This document shows, one piece after another, positions 46,399-56,372 of a DNA stretch of 64,000 nucleotides. Source of the stretch: Nocardia huaxiensis (GTDB lineage: Bacteria > Actinomycetota > Actinomycetes > Mycobacteriales > Mycobacteriaceae); NCBI RefSeq assembly GCF_013744875.1, contig NZ_CP059399.1, positions 4,402,001-4,466,000 of the forward strand, given 5' to 3'. A program made the translations under genes and the position numbers. Below the pieces are notes generated by a model that was given only the letters and a program-made list of their open reading frames with translations, made no database searches and was not told the DNA's origin. Position 1 is the stretch's first letter. Every line of letters starts with the position of its first letter.

Positions 46399-47640
46399 GT
46401 GTCAGACCATTCCGACGTGGTTGTCATCGGTGGCGGAATCTTCGGGTGCACAATGGCTTTGCACCTGATCGAAGCCGGGGCGGGAAGCGTCCGGCTGCTC
46501 GAACGCGACGGGCTTTTTCAAGGCACCAGCGCGGCCGGTGCGGGATTCCTGGGAAGCTGGACGCCCTTCGAGGCCGAACAGGCGGTGACCCGGTACGGCC
46601 TCGATTACTATGCCGGTCTCCAGGATCGAGGCCACGATATCGATCTGCGGAGCAATGGCATCCTGTGGCTGGACGCTCGCGCGACCTCGCTGCGGGAGAT
46701 CGGCGAAAGCGGTTGGCAGAACAGCGAATCGGCCACGGTGCTGGACGCGGCCGCGGTCGCGGAACTGACCCACGGCCTGGTGGCGGGACCAGCGGTGACC
46801 GGGGGTGTGTTCGAACCCGGCGGTGCCCAGGTCTTCGCACCGAAGGTCGGGGCCGCACTCGCCGAGAGGTTGCACCGGCATCCGGGGGTGGTCGACTCGC
46901 GGCGGCCGGTGACGGCCCTGCGCACCCGCGGCGGCCGGATCGTCGGTGTCGACACCGCGACGGGACCGATCGACTGCGATGCCGTCGTCCTCGCCGCGGG
47001 GGCCTGGAGCAACGAATTGCTTTCTCCCCTCGGTGTTTTCCTGCCCAGCGCACCCCGGATCACCTCACGGATCATCACCGGCGATCTCGGACTGCCCGGC
47101 ACTGTGCCCGCACTGTTCCTGTCCGGGCTGGTACCCGAGGATCCCGACGGCGGAACGCTGCTGTGGGCGCGGCGGCACGACGGCGGACTGCTCTGGGGCG
47201 GAATGTACGAAGTGTTCCCGCGCCACATCCTGCTGGACGCACCGATGCCGGAACGGTTCGACGACATCCCGTACGACGGTGTGCGAGAACTACTTCGAGT
47301 GGCTGCCCGGGCCGATACCGTCATGCCGGTCCTGGCCCGGCAGTCGAGCATCAGGGTCAAGCACGGGGCACCCTGCTACACCCCGGATTGGCGGGCGCTG
47401 GTCGGGCGGGTCTCCGCCGTCGGAGGTCTGCATGTGCTGACCGGAGACAACGAAGCCGGGCTCACCCACGGTCCCGGCTACGCGAAGTTCCTCACCGACC
47501 TGCTGCTGCGGGGAACCAGTGAGCTGGCCCCCGCCGACGCCTGGAACCCCGATCGCTTCGGCGACCGGTACACCACCCAGGCCGAGGTCGTCGCGGCCTT
47601 CCTCGAATACCAGGGTTCGTTCACCGGATATTCGGGGTAG
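46399..47640 (+). CDS. FAD-dependent DAO-family oxidoreductase
   Basis: A 413-residue flavoprotein of the D-amino-acid/glycine-oxidase family. It has the N-terminal dinucleotide motif VVIGGGIFGCTMA, GTSAAGAG, and a C-terminal GLHVLTGDNEAGLTHGPG segment. It likely oxidises an amine or 2-hydroxy acid. GTG follows GTGGAGGAA. It is not obviously in an operon. Confidence 0.85.
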   Translation: MSDHSDVVVIGGGIFGCTMALHLIEAGAGSVRLLERDGLFQGTSAAGAGFLGSWTPFEAEQAVTRYGLDYYAGLQDRGHDIDLRSNGILWLDARATSLREIGESGWQNSESATVLDAAAVAELTHGLVAGPAVTGGVFEPGGAQVFAPKVGAALAERLHRHPGVVDSRRPVTALRTRGGRIVGVDTATGPIDCDAVVLAAGAWSNELLSPLGVFLPSAPRITSRIITGDLGLPGTVPALFLSGLVPEDPDGGTLLWARRHDGGLLWGGMYEVFPRHILLDAPMPERFDDIPYDGVRELLRVAARADTVMPVLARQSSIRVKHGAPCYTPDWRALVGRVSAVGGLHVLTGDNEAGLTHGPGYAKFLTDLLLRGTSELAPADAWNPDRFGDRYTTQAEVVAAFLEYQGSFTGYSG

Positions 47641-47644
47641 ACGG

Positions 47645-48382
47645 TCAGGACTCGCGTGGCTCGATCCACAGCGCTTCGGCCAGTGCGCACAGCTCGCCGT
47701 CCGCCGTGGAAAGAGCCACGCCCACAGTGTGTTTGCGGCCGTCACGATCGATCGGCCAGGCGTAGGCGATGTGCTCGGCGCCGGAGAGGACGGGACGCAG
47801 CTGGGTGGCGGTCAGGGCGGCGGTGAACGCGCCCTGCCGCATCTTGGTGAACACCCATGCGGCGATGCCGCCGGGGCAATCCAGGGCGGACCACACATTC
47901 CCCGGAGTCAGCTCACCGTTCTCGTCGGCCAGCCCGGCGTCGGGCGTCCAGGCCGCGGCCATGAGACGCTCATCCGGCGTCGCCCAGGGGAACAGGCGCA
48001 GTCCGCGACCGGGCTCGCACAGGACTCCGCAGCCGTAGCAGTCGGTCACCACACGCTTGGGGGAGGAGAGCGCGTTCTCCGTGGCGGTCTTGGCATCCGC
48101 CCACGATGGCGCGGGCGGCGGCGTGAGATCCAGGGTGGAGGGGGCGGCCTCGACGAGCACGGTGCCGTCGGCCGCGGTCAGCGTCGCCCGGCCCTCCCGT
48201 GGCGCGGGCAGCAGCAGCGGCGCGCCGACCGCCACCGACCGGCGGAAGTCCACCCGAATCGGCGTCGTCCCGAGACCAGCGTTGCTGTGCGCGGCGAGCA
48301 GGCCCGCGACATATCCACCGAACGCCACCTGCGGGTAGCCGTGGATGTGGTCCGGTATTTCGAGCTGTCGCGCGCCGATCAT
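47645..48382 (-). CDS. Hotdog-fold thioesterase-like protein
   Basis: A protein of about 245 residues that looks like two hotdog domains in tandem: HGYPQVAFGGYVAGLLA in the first and GNVWSALDCPGGIAAW in the second. A DCYGCGV motif sits between them. No catalytic residue is certain. The ATG at 48382 with GGGAGAGG upstream is preferred over a longer frame to 48472. It ends 4 bp from the convergent oxidoreductase. Confidence 0.65.
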   Translation of the reverse strand: MIGARQLEIPDHIHGYPQVAFGGYVAGLLAAHSNAGLGTTPIRVDFRRSVAVGAPLLLPAPREGRATLTAADGTVLVEAAPSTLDLTPPPAPSWADAKTATENALSSPKRVVTDCYGCGVLCEPGRGLRLFPWATPDERLMAAAWTPDAGLADENGELTPGNVWSALDCPGGIAAWVFTKMRQGAFTAALTATQLRPVLSGAEHIAYAWPIDRDGRKHTVGVALSTADGELCALAEALWIEPRES

Positions 48383-48592
48383 GCTGTCGATCAACCTCTC
48401 CCGGCCTGTCGGCCGCCTTCGAGATCGACCATACCGAGCGCTGACAACCGGCCGCGACCGGGACTGCGGCACTTCTGCTGTGTCCGGTCTCGCTGAGGGG
48501 TGCGAGATCGAACGCGACAGACGGTAGCCGGAATCGCCCCAAGTGAAACGCCGTCATTTATGTGGGCGGGGGTTATGGGGGCGCGCCGCTGG

Positions 48593-49495
48593 TCAGGGAT
48601 TCCCGGTGGGGATGGGCTGCCGCAGCAGAGTTCGGCAGGAGTCGAGCAGCCGGGCGCGCAGCGGAGCGGCCAGCTCTGCGACCTCGGCCTGTCGGCGGAC
48701 GTATTCCGCACGGCCCGAAGGTGTTTCGATGCGGATCGGTTCGTAGCCGTACTCGGCCAGGTCGTAGGGGCTGGCCTTCATGTCGAGTTCGCGTGCGGTG
48801 CAGGCGAGTTCGAAACAATCCAGGAGCAGGCCGGAGTCGATGAGCGGGGTGAGCTTGAAGGCCCACTTGTAGAGGTCCATGTTCGCGTGCAGGCAGCCGG
48901 GCTGTTCGCGGTGGATCTGGTCCTCGCGGGTGAGGACTTCGATATTGAGCGGGGCCGCGGCGGGGGTGAAGAAGCGGAAGGCGTCGAAGTGGCTGCAGCG
49001 CAATTGCATCGACTCGACCACGGCGTCGGTGCCCGCACTGCCCAGGCGCAGGGGGACCTGCTGATGGCGCACGTCGTCGGTGTGGTAGACCATGGCCCAC
49101 TCGTGCAGGCCGAAGCAGGACAGCTGGGTGGGGCGGGTGGCGGTGGACGCCAGCAGGTTCGCCACGAATTCGATGGTGTCGCGGCGCTTTTCGAGGAAGG
49201 CCGGGTCCGCGGTCCAGGCGGCGTCGCCGGAGGGCAGCGAGATCCGGTGGTAGCCGCGGAAATCCGTGTACTCGCGGGCATCGGCGAGGGCGACACCGAA
49301 ACCCGGATGCCAGCGCTTGAGCTGGGCGGGCTTGTGCCCGTAGTAGGTGAACAGGAAGTCGATCACCGGATGTTTGGAACCGGCCGCGCGCCGCTCCAGA
49401 TACGGGCCGACGAGGGCGTCCACGCGGGCGCGGTGGTCAGCGGCCCGGGCCCGCCAGTGCGGGCCCGGGAGTGCCTGTGGTGCGGGGGCGTTCAC
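48593..49495 (-). CDS. Protein annotated in relatives as 3-methyladenine DNA glycosylase
   Basis: A 300-residue protein of an actinobacterial family usually named 3-methyladenine DNA glycosylase, with HPVIDFLFTYYGHKPAQL, a LSCFGLHEWAMVY segment and HANMDLYKWAFKL. It does not show an obvious helix-hairpin-helix or other known glycosylase motif, so the name is inherited rather than shown. It starts 2 bp after the CNNM stop and is third in that operon. Confidence 0.65.
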   Translation of the reverse strand: MNAPAPQALPGPHWRARAADHRARVDALVGPYLERRAAGSKHPVIDFLFTYYGHKPAQLKRWHPGFGVALADAREYTDFRGYHRISLPSGDAAWTADPAFLEKRRDTIEFVANLLASTATRPTQLSCFGLHEWAMVYHTDDVRHQQVPLRLGSAGTDAVVESMQLRCSHFDAFRFFTPAAAPLNIEVLTREDQIHREQPGCLHANMDLYKWAFKLTPLIDSGLLLDCFELACTARELDMKASPYDLAEYGYEPIRIETPSGRAEYVRRQAEVAELAAPLRARLLDSCRTLLRQPIPTGNP

Positions 49496-49497
49496 GG

Positions 49498-50562
49498 CTA
49501 CTCGGCGATGCGGTGGGTGGCGTCACGGACGGTGCCGACGAACTCCTCCACCAGGTCCTCGAGGGCGACGATGCCGACGGTATTGCCGCGGCTGTCGACC
49601 ACGCGGCCGAGATGGGAGTTGGTGCGGCGCAGGCGGGCCAGAGCCTCGAAGAGGGTGGTGCCCATGCTCACCGTCGGCAGGGGGCGGATATCGGTGCGCG
49701 GGATGGGGGTGCCCGGGCCGGCGTCGTCGTCGGCGACCAGGTCCAGGACATCCTTGACGTGCAGGTAGCCGACCAGTGAACCGTCCTCGGCGCGCACCGG
49801 ATAGCGGGAGAAACCCGTTTCGGCGACCGCGGATTCGATATCGCCGAGCGTGGTGCCGTCGCCGCGCAGCGGCACCGAGCGGGTCTTGTCCAGGGGCACC
49901 ATGACATCGGCGACGATGCGGTCGCTGGAGCCGAGCGCCTGGGTGAGGCGGCGGTGTTCTTCCTTGTCCAGCAACCCTTCCGAATGCGATTCGCCGAACA
50001 TCTCGGCCAGTTCCACCTCGGACACGGTCGAATCCAGTTCGTCCTTGGGTTCGATGCGCAGCGCCCGCAGCGTCAGGTTCGCCGCCAGGTTGTAGACGAA
50101 GATGAGCGGGCGGGCCAGCCGCAGCCAGGCCAGATGCAGCGGAACCAACAGCAGCGCAGTGCGTTCCGGTCCGGCGAGCGCGATGTTCTTCGGGATCATC
50201 TCGCCCAGCAGGATGTGCAGGATCACCACGATGGTCAGCGCCACTGCGAAGGAGATCGGGTGCAGCAGCGAATCGGGAATGCCGACCAGGTCGAACGGAC
50301 CCTCCAGCAGATGCGCCACCGCCGGTTCGCCGACGCGGCCCAGCAGGATGGAGCAGATGGTGATGCCCAGCTGTGCGGCCGCCAGCATCATGGACAGATT
50401 CTGGCCCGCCTCGATGACGGTGTTGGCGCTGCGTTTGCCCTGTGCGGCAAGCGCTTCCAGCCGGTCGCGCCGTGCCGAGATGAGCGCGAACTCCGCGCCC
50501 ACGAAGAAGGCGTTGCCCAGCAGCAGGACCACGGTCAGCAGGATCGCGTAGATGTCACCCAT
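49498..50562 (-). CDS. CNNM/CorC-type transporter protein, DUF21 plus CBS (Rv1841c homologue)
   Basis: A 354-residue membrane protein. The DUF21 transmembrane domain (about 1-190) has FFVGAEFALISARRDRLEAL, GEMIPKNIALAGPER, and a CBS pair (about 215-340) has VMVPLDKT and GYLHVKDVLDL. Family members move or sense Mg2+ or related divalent cations. It lacks the C-terminal CorC_HlyC domain of its partner. Its start overlaps the upstream CNNM gene by 8 bp. Confidence 0.88.
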   Translation of the reverse strand: MGDIYAILLTVVLLLGNAFFVGAEFALISARRDRLEALAAQGKRSANTVIEAGQNLSMMLAAAQLGITICSILLGRVGEPAVAHLLEGPFDLVGIPDSLLHPISFAVALTIVVILHILLGEMIPKNIALAGPERTALLLVPLHLAWLRLARPLIFVYNLAANLTLRALRIEPKDELDSTVSEVELAEMFGESHSEGLLDKEEHRRLTQALGSSDRIVADVMVPLDKTRSVPLRGDGTTLGDIESAVAETGFSRYPVRAEDGSLVGYLHVKDVLDLVADDDAGPGTPIPRTDIRPLPTVSMGTTLFEALARLRRTNSHLGRVVDSRGNTVGIVALEDLVEEFVGTVRDATHRIAE

Positions 50563-51937
50563 GGCTGTGCTCCCAGGTCGCGATGGCCTCGGCGTCGACC
50601 GGCCGCAGCAGCACCCGGTCGATGCGGCGGCCGTCCATGCGCTCCACCTTGGCCAGCCAGCCGCCGTCGGAGTGGTCGTGTTCGCGGTGGCCCGCCAGCG
50701 GCAGCAGCACCTCGTCGCCGGTCTCCGGAATGCGGCCCAGGCGTTCGAGCACCAGGCCGCCCAGGGTTTCGTATTCGCCCTCGGGGGCGTCGTAACCCGT
50801 TGTGCGCGAGACCTCGTCGATGCGCAGCAGGCCCGAGCAGTTCCAGCCCGCGGCGGTGCGGCGCACGTCGAGTTCTTCCTCGTCGTGCTCGTCGCGGACG
50901 TCGCCGAGGATCTCCTCGATGATGTCCTCCATGGTGACGATGCCCGCGGTGCCGCCGTATTCGTCGACGACCAGGGCCACCTGCATGCCGTCGCGGCGCA
51001 CGCGCTCGAGCACCTCGTCCCCGTCCAGGCTGGCGGGCACGATCGGCACCGGTTGCGCGATGTCCTTCAGCTTGACCGTGCGACGCGCCGAAATCGGGTG
51101 CAGGAAAGCCTGTTTGATGTGTACGACGCCGATTGTGTTGTCGAGATCGCCCTCGATGACCGGGAATCGGGAGAAGCCGGTGTCGTGTGCGGCCTCGATG
51201 AGGTCGGCGAGGGTGGCGTCGCGGTCCAGGGAGGTGATCTTCACGCGCGGGGTCATGAGTTCCTCCGCGCTGCGATCACCGAATTGCAGTGAGCGGTCCA
51301 CCAATTGGGCGGTGCGCTGATCGAGCGCGCCGTGCAGCGCCGAGGTGCGCACCAGCGAGCCCAGCTCCTGCGGGGAACGCGCGGAACGCAATTCCTCCGC
51401 GGGCTCGATGCCCAGCCGGCGCACGGCCCAGTTCGCGGTCCCGTTCAGGAAATTGATCATCAGCCGGAAGACGGCGGAGAAGCCGATCATCGGCCCGGCG
51501 GTGAGCCGGGCGGTGGACAGCGGCGCGGCGATGGCGATGTTCTTGGGCACCAGCTCGCCGTAGATCATGGACAGCGAGGTCGCCAGGATCAAGGCCAGCG
51601 CCAGCGAAATGCCGTGCGCGGCACCACTGCTCACACCGAGTGCGGTGAACAGCGGCTCCAGCAGCCGGGCCAGCACGGGCTCGGCGATATAGCCGGTGAT
51701 CAGCGTGGTGATGGTGATGCCCAGCTGCGCGCCGGAGAGCTGGAAGGAGAGGGTGCGATGCGCCTGACGCACCTGCCGGGCGCGCATATCGCCTTCGCGG
51801 GCGTGCGCTTCCACGGTGCTGCGTTCCAGGGCGGTGAGCGAGAATTCGGCCGCGACGAACAGGGCGGTGCCCGCGGTCAACGCGATGAAGCCGAGCAGAC
51901 TTGCGATGGTGAGAAGGACTGACACGGTCAGCACCAC
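50555..51937 (-). CDS. CNNM/CorC-type transporter protein, DUF21-CBS-CorC_HlyC (Rv1842c homologue)
   Basis: A protein of about 460 residues. It has a DUF21 membrane domain (FVAAEFSLTALERSTVEAHA, YGELVPKNIAIAAPLS), a CBS pair with LMTPRVKITSLDRD and DEYGGTAGIVTMEDIIEEIL, and a C-terminal CorC_HlyC domain. Alternative GTG starts lie at 51937, 51934 and 51922; the last sits in a CTGAC-CGT-GTCAG hairpin. It is first in a three-gene operon behind a structured leader (51938-52113). Confidence 0.88.
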   Translation of the reverse strand: MVLTVSVLLTIASLLGFIALTAGTALFVAAEFSLTALERSTVEAHAREGDMRARQVRQAHRTLSFQLSGAQLGITITTLITGYIAEPVLARLLEPLFTALGVSSGAAHGISLALALILATSLSMIYGELVPKNIAIAAPLSTARLTAGPMIGFSAVFRLMINFLNGTANWAVRRLGIEPAEELRSARSPQELGSLVRTSALHGALDQRTAQLVDRSLQFGDRSAEELMTPRVKITSLDRDATLADLIEAAHDTGFSRFPVIEGDLDNTIGVVHIKQAFLHPISARRTVKLKDIAQPVPIVPASLDGDEVLERVRRDGMQVALVVDEYGGTAGIVTMEDIIEEILGDVRDEHDEEELDVRRTAAGWNCSGLLRIDEVSRTTGYDAPEGEYETLGGLVLERLGRIPETGDEVLLPLAGHREHDHSDGGWLAKVERMDGRRIDRVLLRPVDAEAIATWEHSHG

Positions 51938-52113
51938 CCGGCTATTCGAGGCGGTGTGTCGACGGTGGCGCCGGGTTTGTCACCCGGCTCGGTAGAGGAG
52001 CCCTCCTGTGCGGCGCCCTCGGACGCGGGTGACAACTGGTTCCTTTCGCAGGGTGACATGATGCTCGGCCGCTGACACGGGTGGTCAGGGTCCGGTAGCG
52101 CCCATGCTACCGG
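51938..52113 (-). promoter_or_regulatory. Structured leader of the CNNM operon, candidate RNA switch
   Basis: Reading the minus strand, TGTCACCC occurs twice (52058-52051 and 52034-52027), and its complement GGGTGACA (51985-51978) follows. The second copy extends to a 10-bp perfect pairing (52026-52035 with 51977-51986). The same downstream segment can instead form a local 7-bp hairpin GCCGGGT/ACCCGGC (51970-51988). An 8-bp hairpin CCGGTAGC/GCTACCGG (52092-52113) starts the region. No known riboswitch class was recognised. Confidence 0.5.
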
Positions 52114-52152
52114 CAACTGTCCAGATCGCGTGCGACCGGCCCGGGCGTGCGA

Positions 52153-52185
52153 AACCCGGCGGGTCCGCGAGGGATCCGCCGGGTT
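52153..52185 (-). terminator. Intrinsic terminator of guaB1
   Basis: AACCCGGCGGGTCC and GGATCCGCCGGGTT form a 14-bp stem (one G-U-type mismatch) with a 5-nt loop, 17 bp after the guaB1 stop. Confidence 0.8.
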
Positions 52186-52202
52186 CGGGGTGTGCGATCA
52201 GG

Positions 52203-53765
<1,563 letters not shown>

Positions 53766-53898
53766 TCACACATGCAACGCACCAGTGTAGTCGGTCAAAT
53801 TGCGGACCGGTCGGAACGTAGTGGCCGCGAGGGCGTCCGAGGGCCTCGCGGGCCCCGTCGGGTTGTCGGTGCCCCCGGGGTGCCCTACGTTCGGAACA

Positions 53899-54339
53899 GT
53901 GACTGACACAACGGTTTTGGCCGACCGCATCGAGATCGGCGACACCATCACCAAGCTCTTCGTCTACTGTGACCAGTTTCGCTGGGACGAGATGCTGACC
54001 ACGGTCCTGGCCGAGGAACTCTGGTTCGACAACGGCTTCGGCGATCCCGCCGGTCCGCGCACCGCCACCGATATCGTCAAGACCTGGGCCGAGGGACTCG
54101 GCGCGCTGGACGCGGTCCACCACCAGGCCGGCAATCACCTGATCGACCTCACCGGTGACACCGCGCTCGCACACGCCGATTCCATTGCCGTGCACGTGAA
54201 GAACGACGCCGCACACGGCAGGACGCGCACCTTCGTCGGCAGCTACGTCCTCGGTTTGCGGCGTACGACCGCGGGCTGGCGCATCGACCGCTTCGAATAC
54301 AAGCTCAAGACCATCGAAGGCAACGCCGACCTGACGTGA
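53899..54339 (+). CDS. NTF2-like (SnoaL-type) protein
   Basis: A 146-residue protein of the NTF2/SnoaL-like fold: an N-terminal helix with RIEIGDTITKLFVYCDQFRW, then DNGFGDPAGPRTA, a His-containing strand (VHHQAGNHLIDL) and a final RRTTAGWRIDRFEYKLK strand. Such domains are small isomerases, hydratases or binding proteins. GTG start. It is divergent from guaB1. Confidence 0.82.
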   Translation: MTDTTVLADRIEIGDTITKLFVYCDQFRWDEMLTTVLAEELWFDNGFGDPAGPRTATDIVKTWAEGLGALDAVHHQAGNHLIDLTGDTALAHADSIAVHVKNDAAHGRTRTFVGSYVLGLRRTTAGWRIDRFEYKLKTIEGNADLT

Positions 54340-54407
54340 TCGCGGACACTCCTCCCGGCCCGCGACTCACGATGTGACCTGCCATAACGGATCCGGCTAT
54401 TCCCATG

Positions 54408-54433
54408 CAAACCAGTTGGTTCTGTGTGAGGAT
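54408..54433 (+). promoter_or_regulatory. Conserved 26-bp upstream element, copy 1
   Basis: CAAACCAGTTGGTT, 3 nt, TGTGA, 2 nt, AT. The same element with the same spacing recurs at 55268-55293 before the paralogous gene. Confidence 0.65.
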
Positions 54434-54475
54434 GCCCAGATCGCATAGGTCGGGATCGCTGGGAGGAGATCCGCC

Positions 54476-55243
54476 ATGAAAGCCGAAATCGCCCTCGACG
54501 CCCCTGTGAGCGAACCCCCGGCCTTCGGGCACATGCTCCGGCGGCTACGCGATTCGCGCGGCGTGTCCCGGGAACGGCTGGCCTTCAACGCCGGTGTCAG
54601 CAGCAGCTACATCACGCATTTGGAGAAGGGGTCGCGGACGCATCCGACCGATCAGGTGGTCGACGCCTTCCTTCGCTATCTGGACCGCATCGAGCGCATC
54701 TCGGGCGCCGACCGTCGCCAATTGCGCGACCTCGCCGGACTTCCCGCGACCGCCAGCCCGACCATTACGGAACTGCGGGCGGCGATCACGCCCGATATGC
54801 GACGCACCCTCGAGTTGAATACCGCGGCCGCGGTGGTCGCCCTCGGCGGCAACCTGCTGCTGCGCAATGCGGGCTGGGAACACGCCTTCCCCGGAATGAC
54901 GGAGAGCGGCAACGAGTTCCGATGGTTGTTCAGCCACGAGATGGCGCGGCGCGTACTGGTGGACTGGGAGCAGGAGTGCGCGCTGTCGGTGCACGCCTTC
55001 CGGCTGGCCATGGGCGGTCCCAATGCCGAACCCTTCGTCGACCTGCTCGACGAAATGCTGACCTACCCCATCTTCCGGCGCAACTGGGCCGACGCGCAGG
55101 TCGCCGAGATCTCCCCGGCCTGGCGAATCCGCCTGCGCGACAGCCGGACCGGTGAGCCGCGCAGCGCGCTGGTGCAGACCGGTCAGCTGTTCTCGGGCGC
55201 TCATCCCGGGTGGCTGATCTCCCAGTTCCTGCTGCCGGTCTAG
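54476..55243 (+). CDS. XRE regulator with MmyB-like ligand domain, paralogue 1
   Basis: A 255-residue protein. Residues about 17-85 form an XRE helix-turn-helix (LRDSRGVSRERLAFNAGVSS then SYITHLEKGSRTHPTDQVV). The C-terminal half resembles the MmyB ligand-binding domain common in streptomycete and nocardial regulators (LLLRNAGWEHAFPG, FRLAMGG). ATG follows GGGAGGAGA. It is a tandem paralogue of the next gene. Confidence 0.85.
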   Translation: MKAEIALDAPVSEPPAFGHMLRRLRDSRGVSRERLAFNAGVSSSYITHLEKGSRTHPTDQVVDAFLRYLDRIERISGADRRQLRDLAGLPATASPTITELRAAITPDMRRTLELNTAAAVVALGGNLLLRNAGWEHAFPGMTESGNEFRWLFSHEMARRVLVDWEQECALSVHAFRLAMGGPNAEPFVDLLDEMLTYPIFRRNWADAQVAEISPAWRIRLRDSRTGEPRSALVQTGQLFSGAHPGWLISQFLLPV

Positions 55244-55267
55244 GCCGGTGGCACAGAATGGGTCAGA

Positions 55268-55293
55268 CAAACCGGTTGGTTTCATGTGAAAAT
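55268..55293 (+). promoter_or_regulatory. Conserved 26-bp upstream element, copy 2
   Basis: CAAACCGGTTGGTT, 3 nt, TGTGA, 2 nt, AT, 51 nt before the second XRE gene. It differs from copy 1 only in one base of the left part and in the spacers. Confidence 0.65.
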
Positions 55294-55343
55294 CGGGATC
55301 TCGCTCGACATTCGGGCCACGCTCTACTTTTTCAGGAACCGCC

Positions 55344-56099
55344 ATGACCGACCTTGCACGAGAACTTCCGGTGCCGACCTTCGGGCAACTCTTGCGGCGG
55401 CTGCGGGACACACGCGGGGTTTCCCGGGAACGACTGGCCTTCAACACCGGCGTGAGCAGCAGCTACATCACGCATCTGGAGAAGGGCTCCCGCGCACACC
55501 CCACCGATCAGGTCGTCGCCGCCTTCCTGCGCTATCTGGATCGCGTCGAACAGATATCCGGTTCCGACCGCCGCCAACTGCTGGACCTGGCCGGCCTGAC
55601 CTCCACCGCGTATCCGACCGATGCGGAGCTAGCCGCCGAGATCACTCCCGACATGCGCCGCATCCTCGATTGCACCCGGCCGGCTGTCATCGTGGCGGCG
55701 GGCGGCAACCTGCTGCTCCGCAATGCGGGCTGGGAGCAGGCGTTCCCAGGAGTCACGGAGAGCGGCAACGGGTTCCGCTGGCTGTTCGGACATGAGCTCG
55801 CGCCGTGCGTGCTGCCCGACTGGGACCGGGAATGCGCACTGTCCGTGCGCACCTTCCGCCTGGCCATGGGCGGCCCCTGGGGCGCCCCCTTCGCCGACCT
55901 GCTCGAAGAGATGCTCACCTACCCGGCCTTCCGGCTCGGCTGGGCCGATGCGAATGTCGGCGCGATACCCCCGGCCTGGCGAATGCGGCTGCGCGACTTG
56001 AACACCGGCGAGGAGCGCACGGTCCTCGTCCAGACCGGGCAGCTGTCCTCGGGCGCCTACCCGGGCTGGCTCATCTCCCAGCTCCTGCTGCCCATCTAG
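55344..56099 (+). CDS. XRE regulator with MmyB-like ligand domain, paralogue 2
   Basis: A 251-residue protein nearly parallel to the preceding gene throughout: LRDTRGVSRERLAFNTGVSS, YITHLEKGSRAHPTDQVV, LLLRNAGWEQAFPGV, FRLAMGGPWGAPFADL. The pair arose by tandem duplication including the upstream element. A weak AGGAA site precedes ATG. Confidence 0.85.
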   Translation: MTDLARELPVPTFGQLLRRLRDTRGVSRERLAFNTGVSSSYITHLEKGSRAHPTDQVVAAFLRYLDRVEQISGSDRRQLLDLAGLTSTAYPTDAELAAEITPDMRRILDCTRPAVIVAAGGNLLLRNAGWEQAFPGVTESGNGFRWLFGHELAPCVLPDWDRECALSVRTFRLAMGGPWGAPFADLLEEMLTYPAFRLGWADANVGAIPPAWRMRLRDLNTGEERTVLVQTGQLSSGAYPGWLISQLLLPI

Positions 56100-56372
56100 G
56101 CACAAGATGGCTCCGCGCTGGTCGCCGGAGAACTCCCGGCCGCCGTGGGGTCGGTACGAAGCCGCCCGATCTGTCCTGCACGGCGAATCCGCCTGTGCCA
56201 CATACGAACCGGCGGGTCCGGCGGTGCTCGTGCAGACCGGCGGGGTTGGGTGCGCACCGCACCCCGCAAGGCGATAGCTGCCCGATTGCCGTGGCGGCGG
56301 GCATGTCACGGCCGAGTGTGATTCGCCACGAATCGGCGGCGTGTCACCGACTCCGGGCGCGGCGGGGCGGAT

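Noticed and set aside
51938..52113. M-box or yybP-ykoY riboswitch before the CNNM operon
   Set aside because: I looked for the conserved core strings of both classes and did not find them, so only an unclassified structured leader is reported.
51928..52116. 62-codon small ORF in the CNNM leader
   Set aside because: It overlaps the structured repeats and the CNNM start, has no good ribosome-binding site and is Pro/Ser/Glu-rich.
56100..56372. Small genes between the XRE pair and the DEAD helicase
   Set aside because: Short frames exist on both strands but none has a ribosome-binding site or recognisable sequence.
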